Assembly (NCBI GenBank): GCA_023251335.1
Contig: JAHEZA010000150.1
Location: 1 to 6,517 of the forward strand
Reading direction: 5' to 3'
Source: Chitinophagaceae bacterium
GTDB taxonomy: Bacteria > Bacteroidota > Bacteroidia > Chitinophagales > Chitinophagaceae
Length of the DNA stretch: 6,517 bases
Shown: positions 1 through 6,517 of the stretch, in pieces
Layout of the letters: every line of letters starts with the position of its first letter
How positions within the stretch are numbered: the first letter of the stretch is position 1
Notes under the pieces: generated by a model
The model's database searches: none
Told to the model about the DNA's origin: nothing
What the model saw: the letters and a program-made list of their open reading frames with translations, nothing else
Translations under genes and position numbers: made by a program

Positions 1-87
1 CAACTGTCAACTCCAAAATATTGCATCCAAATCAACAAAATTTATCTACATCAAATTGTGTATAAACTACCATCAAATTTTGAAAAT

Positions 88-120
88 AAAAAAAGCGGCT
101 ATCCTTTTGAGACAGCCTCT
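88..120 (-). terminator. Rho-independent terminator of the L,D-transpeptidase gene
   Basis: Read on the minus strand, an imperfect hairpin begins 9 bases after the stop codon. Its arms are 111-119 and 95-103 and its loop is seven bases (104-110). The stem has one G-U wobble (101/113) and one mismatch near the base (96/118). It is followed directly by seven T residues (complement of the A run at 88-94). The T tract lies only on the minus-strand 3' side, so the element should work for the transpeptidase transcript and not in the other direction. Confidence 0.85.
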
Positions 121-128
121 AAAATATT

Positions 129-878
129 TTATGAAGGCTCATTAAGCAATCGTGATCGGGAAAGATATTTTTGATTGGGACTGTAAATAAAAAAACATGA
201 ACCATCTTTTATAGTTTCTATGATAGGTTTGGCGTATTTTTTTGGAAGCGCGGGACATCCAAGACTCCTGCCAATATAGCCTAAATCCTGAACCCATTTT
301 TCACTTACATAATCTGCACAATGTATTACAATAGCTCTTTTCATGGCATTATCATTAATCCCTTTTTCTTCTCCCTGCAATCTCAATGAAAATCCATTTT
401 CTCCAACGTAAGTGTTTTGGGTTACATAAAAACCAGGACTGCTCATATTGCTTCGTGGAGAATTGGAAAATTTGTTGGCATATTCTTTTCCGGAGTTGCG
501 GCCATGCGCTACATACGTATTATAAAGTACCTGGAAATTATCCATGTCTATTACAAACAGGCGTTTTTCATTTGAGGGCAGGCTAAAATCTGCGATCGTT
601 AATACATTGTCGTTTGACAGTTTGCCAGTGGAACGTAAACAATCATATCCTTTCACGCCATCAATGAAAGCTTGCCTGGACAAGCCCAGCGTATCTAATC
701 GCAAGCTGTCGTAAAGAATTGCACTTTTTGAAACCAAATTAAAATTCGTAATAGTTTCAGTATTAAGATCAATGAGTACCGGTACTGGCTTTGACTTTGC
801 AAAAACAAAGGGGAGATGAATTAAGAAAACCAGGAAGAGTGTGAGTCGCAAAAAAGGTTTTTTACAGTAATTTTTCAT
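129..878 (-). CDS. Secreted murein L,D-transpeptidase, YkuD_2 family
   Basis: Predicted exported L,D-transpeptidase-type enzyme of 249 residues. The family uses an active-site cysteine to form or rearrange peptide links in peptidoglycan, outside the inner membrane. Residues 1-27 form a signal peptide: Lys/Arg-rich start, hydrophobic core, then FVFA with probable cleavage after Ala27. There is no lipobox. The catalytic domain covers roughly residues 105-235. It has the AHGRNSG block (125-131), an SSPGFY block (146-151), the conserved His186, and SLGCP (205-209) with the presumed nucleophile Cys208. These blocks and their order match the Bacteroidota YkuD_2 family (murein L,D-transpeptidase catalytic domain family) rather than the short classical YkuD proteins. 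The start was set at the ATG at 878, directly before the basic part of the signal peptide. An in-frame TTG at 885-887 would add only three residues (MTA). The gene stands alone, diverges from recG and ends in a clear terminator. Exact substrate and physiological role cannot be read from the sequence. Confidence 0.9.
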   Translation of the reverse strand: MKNYCKKPFLRLTLFLVFLIHLPFVFAKSKPVPVLIDLNTETITNFNLVSKSAILYDSLRLDTLGLSRQAFIDGVKGYDCLRSTGKLSNDNVLTIADFSLPSNEKRLFVIDMDNFQVLYNTYVAHGRNSGKEYANKFSNSPRSNMSSPGFYVTQNTYVGENGFSLRLQGEEKGINDNAMKRAIVIHCADYVSEKWVQDLGYIGRSLGCPALPKKYAKPIIETIKDGSCFFIYSPNQKYLSRSRLLNEPS

Positions 879-974
879 TGCTGTCAATTTAGTTTTTCAA
901 AGATTATGCTCTTGAAAATATAAACGAGTTGGAACGTCCGTGTGTATTTTCATAGCTTTGGATCAATTAATATT

Positions 975-1005
975 TCACTAAAACATGGATTAATTCTTTT
1001 AGTGA
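975..1005. promoter_or_regulatory. 9-bp perfect inverted repeat at the predicted transcription start of the transpeptidase gene
   Basis: TCACTAAAA at 975-983 is matched by TTTTAGTGA at 997-1005, with 13 bases between. The minus-strand -7 box lies at 1010-1017, so transcription would start near 1003, inside the right arm. The repeat could be a repressor operator covering the start site, or a hairpin at the extreme 5' end of the mRNA, about 100 bases before the start codon. There is no T tract, so a terminator is unlikely. The repeat is seen directly; its role is inference. Confidence 0.45.
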
Positions 1006-1009
1006 GTTG

Positions 1010-1017
1010 CAAATATA
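1010..1017 (-). promoter_or_regulatory. Bacteroidota -7 promoter element for the transpeptidase gene
   Basis: The minus strand reads TATATTTG, an exact match to the Bacteroidota sigma-ABfr -7 consensus TAnnTTTG. The predicted start of transcription is near 1003, which gives a leader of about 125 bases before the ATG at 878. I find no TTG-type -33 box 19-23 bases further upstream, where the sequence is T/A-rich (complement of the T run near 1039-1046). The promoter may therefore be weak or need an activator. Confidence 0.5.
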
Positions 1018-1049
1018 GGTTTTGACGCGGTTCCGGTGTTTTTTTTATC

Positions 1050-1070
1050 GATTAAAATAAAAATTTAATC
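1050..1070. repeat. 7-bp A/T-rich inverted repeat upstream of the minus-strand promoter
   Basis: GATTAAA at 1050-1056 and TTTAATC at 1064-1070 are perfect inverted copies around a seven-base spacer. Relative to the predicted minus-strand start (about 1003) the element sits near -47 to -67, a usual place for an activator site. The arms are short and A/T-rich in an AT-rich region, so chance is a real possibility. Neither flank gives a proper terminator T tract after the stem. Confidence 0.3.
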
Positions 1071-1080
1071 AAGGCTTTAA

Positions 1081-1137
1081 CATATTGCGTTTATTATAAC
1101 TTTTTTTTCTGGTTTTTATTGTTCAATTGGCAATATG
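1081..1137. repeat. 8-bp inverted repeat, widely spaced, in the divergent intergenic region
   Basis: CATATTGC at 1081-1088 is the exact reverse complement of GCAATATG at 1130-1137, with 41 bases between the arms. The spacer contains a T8 run at 1101-1108. The pair lies between the two divergent promoters and about 23-80 bases upstream of the plus-strand -33-like TTG. Two half-sites for one regulator are possible, but no known operator is recognised. Confidence 0.25.
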
Positions 1138-1159
1138 CAATACTGGTTTTGGGATCTCA

Positions 1160-1193
1160 TTGCCGTTTAATGAATGCTACATACTTATATTTG
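1160..1193 (+). promoter_or_regulatory. Promoter for recG (TTG at -33, TATATTTG at -7)
   Basis: TATATTTG at 1186-1193 matches the Bacteroidota -7 consensus TAnnTTTG exactly and equals the element on the minus strand at 1010-1017. A TTG at 1160-1162 lies 23 bases upstream, at the long end of the usual -33 to -7 spacing. Transcription would start near 1199-1201. That is downstream of the ATG at 1174, so the promoter and the longest reading of recG cannot both be right unless there is a second promoter further upstream. Confidence 0.45.
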
Positions 1194-3333
1194 TAACGCT
1201 CAATTTTTGAAATCTTATTTTATCAGCAACATCGTTTCCATATTAAATAATCCAATTGAATATTTAAAAGGTGTTGGACCTTTTAAGGCAGATATTTTAA
1301 AAAAAGAAGCGGGGATATTTATTTTCAATGATCTTTTGCAGTATTTCCCGTTCCGACATATTGACCGCACACAAATAACACCCATAAGCAAAATAAATTC
1401 CGACACAGACTACGTGCAGGTAAAAGGAAAAATAACTTCAGTAGAGGTCTTGGGTGAAAGATATTCAAAACGACTGATTGCAACGCTTTATGATGGCAGC
1501 GGGGAACTGGAATTGGTCTGGTTCCAGGGTATCAACTGGGTGCAAAAATCATTGCATATAGGCGCTCCGTTTTTGGTATTTGGCAAAGCCGGGTTTTTTA
1601 TGAACACGCCTCAAATTACGCATCCTGAAATGGAGTTGCTGACGGAAGAAAATAAAAATGCCAAGGCTTTTCTTGAACCTGTCTATTCTGCAACAGAGAA
1701 ATTAAAAGCCCGCGGAATGGGGGGAAGGCAGATGGGCGACCTGACGGCCACGCTTTTAAAAATGCTTTCTGACAAAGACATTCCTGAAAATCTTCCTGTT
1801 GAAATCCTAAACAAATTTCATCTCGTAAAACGTTTTGACGCTTATAAAAATATCCATTTTCCTGCTTCGCAAACAGAATATGAAAAGGCGGTGCAGCGAA
1901 TAAAATTTGAAGAACTTTTTTTATCGCAGCTAAGGATGGGATTACTACGATTTAAAAGGCATTCTTTTTCTAAAGGATTAGTGTTTTCGACAGTAGGCGA
2001 ACATTTTAACGATTTTTATAATCACCATCTGCCATTCGAACTTACCGGTGCTCAAAAAAGAGTTTTGAAAGAAATAAGGAAAGACTTAGGAAGCGGAAAG
2101 CAAATGAACCGACTCCTGCAGGGTGATGTGGGCAGTGGCAAAACCATGGTGGCGTTAATGGCCATGCTGATAGCTGCTGATAATGGATATCAAAGTTGCT
2201 TTATGGCCCCTACGGAAATATTGGCGCGGCAGCATTTTGAAAGCTTGAAAAAAATGTTAAACGATCTTCCTGTAAAAATTGGCATTCTAACCGGATCGTC
2301 CACAGCTAAAGAAAAAAGAACCATTTTGAGGGAATGCGCTGAGGGAGAAATAGACATCATTACCGGCACGCACGCTTTGATAGAAGATGCGGTTTTATTT
2401 AAAAACCTGGGTCTTGCGATTGTAGATGAGCAACATCGTTTCGGAGTTGCACAAAGAGCAAAGCTTTGGGAAAAAAATGAACTGCATCCGCATATTCTTG
2501 TAATGACTGCCACGCCCATTCCTCGCACGTTGGCCCTTACGGCTTATGGCGATCTTGATTATAGTATTATGGATGAAATGCCCCCGGGTAGAATTCCAAT
2601 TACTACGGTTCATAGAATGGAATACGCAAGACCCCAGGTAATGAATTTTATAAAATCAGAAATAAAAAAAGGTCGTCAGGCCTACATTATTTATCCATTG
2701 ATAGAAGAATCCGCGAAACTGGATTTTGAGAACCTGATGAAAGGCTATGAAGAAGTGAAAGCTTATTTCCCCGAACCTAAATATTACATAAGTATGGTTC
2801 ATGGGAAACAAAAAGCGGCGCAAAAACAAACAAATATGGATCGATTTTTAACCGGCGATACGCAAATAATGGTCTCTACCACGGTAATAGAAGTAGGCGT
2901 TAATGTTCCCAATGCCAGCGTAATGGTGATAGAAAGTGCGGAAAAATTCGGCCTTCCACAATTGCATCAGTTACGCGGAAGGGTAGGGCGGGGCAACCAA
3001 AAAAGCTATTGCATCGTTTTAACTAAGGTGAAATTATCCAACGATGCAAAGCAACGTTTAAAAATTATGTGCGAAACCAATGACGGTTTTAAGATAGCTG
3101 AGAAAGACCTGGAGATACGCGGACCGGGAGATATAGAAGGAACCAGGCAAAGTGGATTGCTCAATTTTAAACTGGCAAATATAGTAGAAGACAAAAGAAT
3201 TCTGGAAACAGCAAGGTTAGCGGCTGAAAAAATAATTGAGGAAGATGCCACTTTAATTAAAGAAGTAAATCGCTGTCTCAGGGACTTTCTGGTAAGTCAA
3301 AAAGGAAAAACCGTATGGAGCAAAATTTCATAA
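1174..3333 (+). CDS. recG: ATP-dependent DNA helicase RecG
   Basis: RecG is a cytoplasmic superfamily 2 helicase/translocase that remodels stalled replication forks and branch-migrates Holliday junctions. The 719-residue product is close to full family length. The N-terminal wedge begins with NPIEYLKGVGP (about 26-36), followed by an OB-fold from about residue 82. Helicase motifs are in order: LTGAQ before the ATP site, Walker A GDVGSGKT at 317-324, APTEILARQ (motif Ia), Walker B/DEQH at 418-421, TATP (motif III) at 445-448, and QLRGRVGR (motif VI) at 599-606. The C-terminal RecG block, KIAEKDLEIRGPGD to TRQSG (640-661), is the TRG region that couples ATP hydrolysis to fork movement. No key residue is missing. 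The ATG at 1174 adds about 20 unusual residues before the conserved part, and a promoter-like -7 box at 1186-1193 lies inside this extension. A TTG at 1207 (residue 12) is the only other in-frame candidate among ATG, GTG and TTG, so the start is uncertain. The gene appears monocistronic, and no clear hairpin terminator follows the TAA. Confidence 0.97.
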   Translation: MLHTYICNAQFLKSYFISNIVSILNNPIEYLKGVGPFKADILKKEAGIFIFNDLLQYFPFRHIDRTQITPISKINSDTDYVQVKGKITSVEVLGERYSKRLIATLYDGSGELELVWFQGINWVQKSLHIGAPFLVFGKAGFFMNTPQITHPEMELLTEENKNAKAFLEPVYSATEKLKARGMGGRQMGDLTATLLKMLSDKDIPENLPVEILNKFHLVKRFDAYKNIHFPASQTEYEKAVQRIKFEELFLSQLRMGLLRFKRHSFSKGLVFSTVGEHFNDFYNHHLPFELTGAQKRVLKEIRKDLGSGKQMNRLLQGDVGSGKTMVALMAMLIAADNGYQSCFMAPTEILARQHFESLKKMLNDLPVKIGILTGSSTAKEKRTILRECAEGEIDIITGTHALIEDAVLFKNLGLAIVDEQHRFGVAQRAKLWEKNELHPHILVMTATPIPRTLALTAYGDLDYSIMDEMPPGRIPITTVHRMEYARPQVMNFIKSEIKKGRQAYIIYPLIEESAKLDFENLMKGYEEVKAYFPEPKYYISMVHGKQKAAQKQTNMDRFLTGDTQIMVSTTVIEVGVNVPNASVMVIESAEKFGLPQLHQLRGRVGRGNQKSYCIVLTKVKLSNDAKQRLKIMCETNDGFKIAEKDLEIRGPGDIEGTRQSGLLNFKLANIVEDKRILETARLAAEKIIEEDATLIKEVNRCLRDFLVSQKGKTVWSKIS

Positions 3334-3499
3334 ATTACGCTTAAAATATTTATGTTAATTCGTTATTAATTCAGTTGTTGAAAATATTATTTGAACCTTC
3401 TGTTATTATTCTTTCGTAAATTTAATTTTTGGATTTGCTTTCCTTTTTTGTCGAGTTTTCAGATATTTGAGTAACTTATTAAAATAAAAATTACTACAC
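3334..3499. other. AT-rich spacer between recG and the PKD protein gene
   Basis: This 166-base spacer has stops in all plus frames and no gene-like frame. I see no GC-rich hairpin with a T tract that would end recG transcription. The only nearby fold is a five-base A/T stem (TTAAT/ATTAA, around 3355-3370), too weak to call. A 12-base word, TTGAAAATATTA, occurs at 3378-3389 and again at the start codon of the next gene, 3500-3511. Confidence 0.6.
3462..3469 (+). promoter_or_regulatory. Possible -7 element for the PKD protein gene
   Basis: GATATTTG differs at one position from the Bacteroidota consensus TAnnTTTG. It lies 30 bases upstream of the TTG start and would give a leader of about 25 bases. 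TTTG at 3434-3437 is a possible -33 box, but the 24-base spacing is slightly long. Weak evidence: the region is AT-rich and such partial matches are common. Confidence 0.3.
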
Positions 3500-6400
3500 T
3501 TGAAAATATTAAGAACGCATATTTTTATTGTTTCTCTGATAACAATCTCATCATTTGTATCGCAAAAAATATTTGCTCAGGTTCAATTTATCGAAAACAA
3601 AGGACAATGGGATTCAAAGGTAAAATTCAAGAGCGAGGCGGGAAGCGGTTCTTTTTTTTTAACGGAAAAAGGATTTACAATTGTTCAATACGATCCTGAC
3701 GATATTGAAAACATAAAAGAAAAAAGACATAGTGTTTCTCAACCAGGCAGTAACATTGGGCGTCAGACCGCGAACCCGTCGGCCAAAGCAGGAAATAAAG
3801 TCCGCTCCCATAATTATTCAGTATCATTCTTAAATGCTCAGTCGCCAACGATTATTCCTGATAAACCTTTACCAACAGTCAATAATTATTTTATTGGTAG
3901 TGATAAGCGTAAATGGGCTGGCAACTGCAAAATTTATCTCGGTGTAACTTATGAAAATTTATATCCTGGTATAGATGTTCGCTACTATGTAGATGGGGCC
4001 AACAATTTAAAATACGACTTTATTGTGCACCCCGGTGCGAAAGTAGAAGATATCGCGATGAAATATTCCGGTGCAGACAAGTTAAAGGTAAAAAACGGCG
4101 AACTCAATATCACTACTCCTATGGGAAAAAGCAAAGAGTTGCAACCCTATACCTATCAATTAAATAACAATGAAAAACAGGAGATAGATTGTCGCTATGA
4201 AGTAAAAGGAGATATAGTAAAATTTAAAGTAAAAGGTTATTCACCGGATAAAACATTAATAATAGATCCTACAGAAATATTTTTCAGTTATTCAGGAAGC
4301 ACTGCTGATAATTGGGGTATGACTGCTACTTATGGTCCTGATGGTTCATTTTATGGAGGCGGTATTGCATTTGGGCAAGGTTTTCCACCTTCTTCCGGCT
4401 ACGATCAAACCTACAATGGCGCGTTTGATATTGCCATTATAAAACTTTCTCCTGATGGACGAAAGATGATTTACACTACTTATCTTGGAGGAGGAAATGA
4501 AGAGCAGCCTAATAGTCTTATTGTCGATGCGGCAGGAAATCTTATCATAGCCGGACGATCTAAATCGGATGATTTTCCTACGACCAACACGTTTGGAAAA
4601 CTTGGTGGTTGGGATATTGTTATTTGTAAATTAGATCCAACCGGAGGCCAACTTTTGGGCTCAATGAAAATAGGTGGTTCCGCTAATGATGGCGTAAACA
4701 TAGCTGACGAAAACAGCGGTTCTGGCCTCCAATCGCTCAAACGAAATTATGGAGATGATGCGCGCAGTGAGGTTTTGCTGGATGCCTCCAATAATATTTA
4801 TGTAGCTTCCTGTACTTCTTCGTCGGATTTCAAAACAACACCGGGGGCTTTTCAGTCAACAATTGGAGGATTACAGGACGGAGTCGTTCTAAAGTTAACC
4901 CCAGATTGTAATTCCGTTCTTTCAAGTACTTTTTTGGGTGGTAAAAAAGATGATGCCGCCTATGTATTGTCTTTGGCCGATAATGGCAACGTATATGTTG
5001 CCGGCGGCACTTGCAGCGATGATTTTAAAGGAATTACTCCTGGCAGTTTAAATCCGAAGTTTCTAGGTGGTGTTTGTGATGGGTTTATTACCGAATTGAA
5101 TAATACAGGAGCAGCATTAATAAGCGGAACGTATGTCGGTACAGCACAAGCCGATCAGATATATGGAATAGATAGGGACAAATCGGGCAATATATATGTA
5201 AATGGCACTTCTGAGGGCAACATGCCGGTGATTAATGCAGCTTATTTCAATCGAAATGCAAAACAATTTATCACCAAATTAAATACTGATCTTAGTACGG
5301 TAATTTACCAAACGGTTTTTGGGTCTGACAATTCTACTTATCCTAATATTTCGCCAACTGCCTTCTTAGTGGATCGCTGCGAGAACGTTTATGTGTCGGG
5401 CTGGGGAGGTAAAGCCAACCAGGGATATAATCCGGGAAGTACTATTGGAATGCCAACTACCCCAAACGCCATAAAGCCTAAAACAGATGCTTCGGGTAGC
5501 GATTTTTATTTTATTGTGTTGGAAAAGAACGCAGGATCATTATTGTACGGAACATTCTTCGGACAGGAAGATCCGCCCTTATCCGTGACAAATCCCCGAA
5601 CATTTGGCGATCATGTGGATGGGGGTACCAGCAGGTTTGATCCGAATGGAGTCATTTACGAAGCTATGTGCGCCAACTGTTTTAAGGGAGTTGCCTTTAA
5701 TGGAACTCCGGGTGCATGGTCGCCACAAAACAAGTCCACCGGGAATAACGGTCAATGCAACCTGGGTATGCTTAAGATAGAAATGGATTTTTCGGGTGTA
5801 CATGCTGGTTTGCAAAGCGCGATAGATGGAAAGCCCAATGATTCCGTAGGCTGCGTTCCATTGCTGGTGAATTTTTCAGATACGTTAAAAAAGGGGAAAA
5901 GATATTACTGGTATTTTGGAGATGGCACCGGCGACACGACTACCGTTCCAATGACCGATCATGTCTATCAGAATGTAGGATTATATCATGTAATGTTGGT
6001 GAGCATAGACAGCGCGACATGCAACGTTTCTGATACTTCTTATGGATCAATCAAAGCAGGGAATAATAAAGTTAATCTTGATTTTATTTCGCAAAAAATT
6101 CCTCCCTGTACCAATCTTGCCTATACTTTTACAAATACCTCTACACCTACTTTTGGCGCGTTTGCTCCCGGTATATTCACCTGGGACTTTGGAGATAATA
6201 CGCCACTGGTAACCCAGGGATTATTGCCACCAATAAACCATTCTTATGCCAGTGCCGGGACTTATAAAGTAACCCTAAGTATCAACGACACTACTTATTG
6301 CAATTCGCCCGATGATACGGTGAAAACGGTTCGCTTATCGCCTCAAGTACAAGCGGCATTTGCAACACCGGCGCGTGGTTGTGTACCGTATAATGCAGAA

Positions 6401-6517
6401 TTTACAAATAATTCATTGGGCGGACTAAATTTTTTATGGGATTTTGGTGATGGAACTACCTCTACGGAAGAAAATCCAACACACTTGTATCCGAATGTTG
6501 GTTCTTATGTAGTTACG
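3500..6517 (+). CDS. Secreted SBBP-repeat/PKD-domain protein, 3' end beyond window
   Basis: N-terminal 1006 residues of a large exported protein; the frame is still open at the window edge. Residues 1-26 are a signal peptide (MKILR, hydrophobic core, KIFA with cleavage before Gln27). A conserved N-terminal domain follows, with FIENKGQW (30-37), NNYFIG (128-133), PGIDVRYY (156-163) and IDPTEIFFSYSGS (255-267). About six propeller-like SBBP-type repeats start near residues 309, 371, 459, 526, 588 and 668. Each has a DxxxxKL-like strand, a YLGG-like turn and a GNxYVAG-like strand. Three PKD domains follow, marked by WYFGDG (804-809), WDFGDN (895-900) and WDFGDG (980-985). The start is TTG at 3500: an in-frame TAA at 3485-3487 blocks any earlier start, and the next in-frame ATG lies far past the signal peptide. 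Upstream bases are A-rich, as is usual for Bacteroidota starts. Relatives are often annotated as gliding motility-associated PKD proteins and end in a type IX secretion sorting domain. That part is outside the window, so secretion route and adhesive or structural role are inference. Confidence 0.9.
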   Translation, partial: MKILRTHIFIVSLITISSFVSQKIFAQVQFIENKGQWDSKVKFKSEAGSGSFFLTEKGFTIVQYDPDDIENIKEKRHSVSQPGSNIGRQTANPSAKAGNKVRSHNYSVSFLNAQSPTIIPDKPLPTVNNYFIGSDKRKWAGNCKIYLGVTYENLYPGIDVRYYVDGANNLKYDFIVHPGAKVEDIAMKYSGADKLKVKNGELNITTPMGKSKELQPYTYQLNNNEKQEIDCRYEVKGDIVKFKVKGYSPDKTLIIDPTEIFFSYSGSTADNWGMTATYGPDGSFYGGGIAFGQGFPPSSGYDQTYNGAFDIAIIKLSPDGRKMIYTTYLGGGNEEQPNSLIVDAAGNLIIAGRSKSDDFPTTNTFGKLGGWDIVICKLDPTGGQLLGSMKIGGSANDGVNIADENSGSGLQSLKRNYGDDARSEVLLDASNNIYVASCTSSSDFKTTPGAFQSTIGGLQDGVVLKLTPDCNSVLSSTFLGGKKDDAAYVLSLADNGNVYVAGGTCSDDFKGITPGSLNPKFLGGVCDGFITELNNTGAALISGTYVGTAQADQIYGIDRDKSGNIYVNGTSEGNMPVINAAYFNRNAKQFITKLNTDLSTVIYQTVFGSDNSTYPNISPTAFLVDRCENVYVSGWGGKANQGYNPGSTIGMPTTPNAIKPKTDASGSDFYFIVLEKNAGSLLYGTFFGQEDPPLSVTNPRTFGDHVDGGTSRFDPNGVIYEAMCANCFKGVAFNGTPGAWSPQNKSTGNNGQCNLGMLKIEMDFSGVHAGLQSAIDGKPNDSVGCVPLLVNFSDTLKKGKRYYWYFGDGTGDTTTVPMTDHVYQNVGLYHVMLVSIDSATCNVSDTSYGSIKAGNNKVNLDFISQKIPPCTNLAYTFTNTSTPTFGAFAPGIFTWDFGDNTPLVTQGLLPPINHSYASAGTYKVTLSINDTTYCNSPDDTVKTVRLSPQVQAAFATPARGCVPYNAEFTNNSLGGLNFLWDFGDGTTSTEENPTHLYPNVGSYVVT

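Noticed and set aside
1..87. Possible gene fragment at the left edge
   Set aside because: It is AT-rich with no convincing coding frame on either strand; nothing identifiable apart from the adjacent terminator.
386..586. Plus-strand frame of 66 codons opposite the transpeptidase gene
   Set aside because: It lies wholly inside the well-supported minus-strand CDS and the product resembles no family. It is an antisense shadow.
1129..1164. 6-bp inverted repeat GGCAAT/ATTGCC upstream of recG
   Set aside because: The arms are short and the 24-base spacer is long. It overlaps other elements and is easily chance.
2190..2613. Two overlapping minus-strand frames (112 and 72 codons) within recG
   Set aside because: They are antisense to the conserved helicase motifs of RecG, and their products show no domain or signal.
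3006..3251. Minus-strand frame of 81 codons within recG
   Set aside because: It is antisense to the TRG region of RecG, and the product is low-complexity Ser/Leu-rich.
3334..3400. Possible recG terminator
   Set aside because: Only weak A/T stems are present, with no T tract directly after them, so a terminator is not supported.
4480..4740. Minus-strand frame of 86 codons inside the secreted protein gene
   Set aside because: It is antisense to the propeller repeats, and its Pro/Ser-rich composition is the mirror of Gly-rich codons.
5579..5815. Minus-strand frame of 78 codons inside the secreted protein gene
   Set aside because: It is antisense to the end of the propeller and the start of the PKD region, with no recognisable product.

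Overview
The window looks like chromosomal DNA of a Bacteroidota bacterium, most likely from the Chitinophagaceae or a close relative. Four things point there: AT-rich sequence with long A and T tracts between genes, exact copies of the Bacteroidota -7 promoter element (TAnnTTTG), start codons without Shine-Dalgarno sequences, and a large secreted propeller/PKD protein of a kind characteristic of this phylum. The family assignment is inference from overall protein resemblance.

Layout. Bases 1-128 are non-coding and hold the terminator of the first gene. Bases 129-878 (minus strand) encode a secreted YkuD_2-type murein L,D-transpeptidase. Bases 879-1173 are a divergent intergenic region. It carries a -7 element on the minus strand and three inverted repeats; the plus-strand -7 element lies just past its right edge, inside the longest reading of recG. 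Bases 1174-3333 (plus strand) encode the branch-migration helicase RecG, with all helicase motifs intact. Bases 3334-3499 are a short AT-rich spacer. From 3500 to the right edge runs an open frame of 1006 codons with no stop. It encodes the N-terminal part of a large exported protein: signal peptide, conserved N-terminal domain, about six propeller-like repeats (SBBP type), and three PKD domains, the last cut by the window edge. It starts with TTG and has no usable ATG, so it is easily missed or truncated by automatic annotation.

The three genes do not form an obvious pathway. One acts on peptidoglycan in the periplasm, one repairs DNA in the cytoplasm, and one is probably secreted or surface-attached (type IX secretion is inferred from family knowledge, because the C-terminus is outside the window). 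I see no mobile element, CRISPR array, RNA gene or defence module, and no previously undescribed system. The points most worth checking are start-codon and promoter questions: the TTG start at 3500, a recG start that conflicts with a well-placed promoter, and a 9-bp inverted repeat at the predicted transcription start of the transpeptidase.
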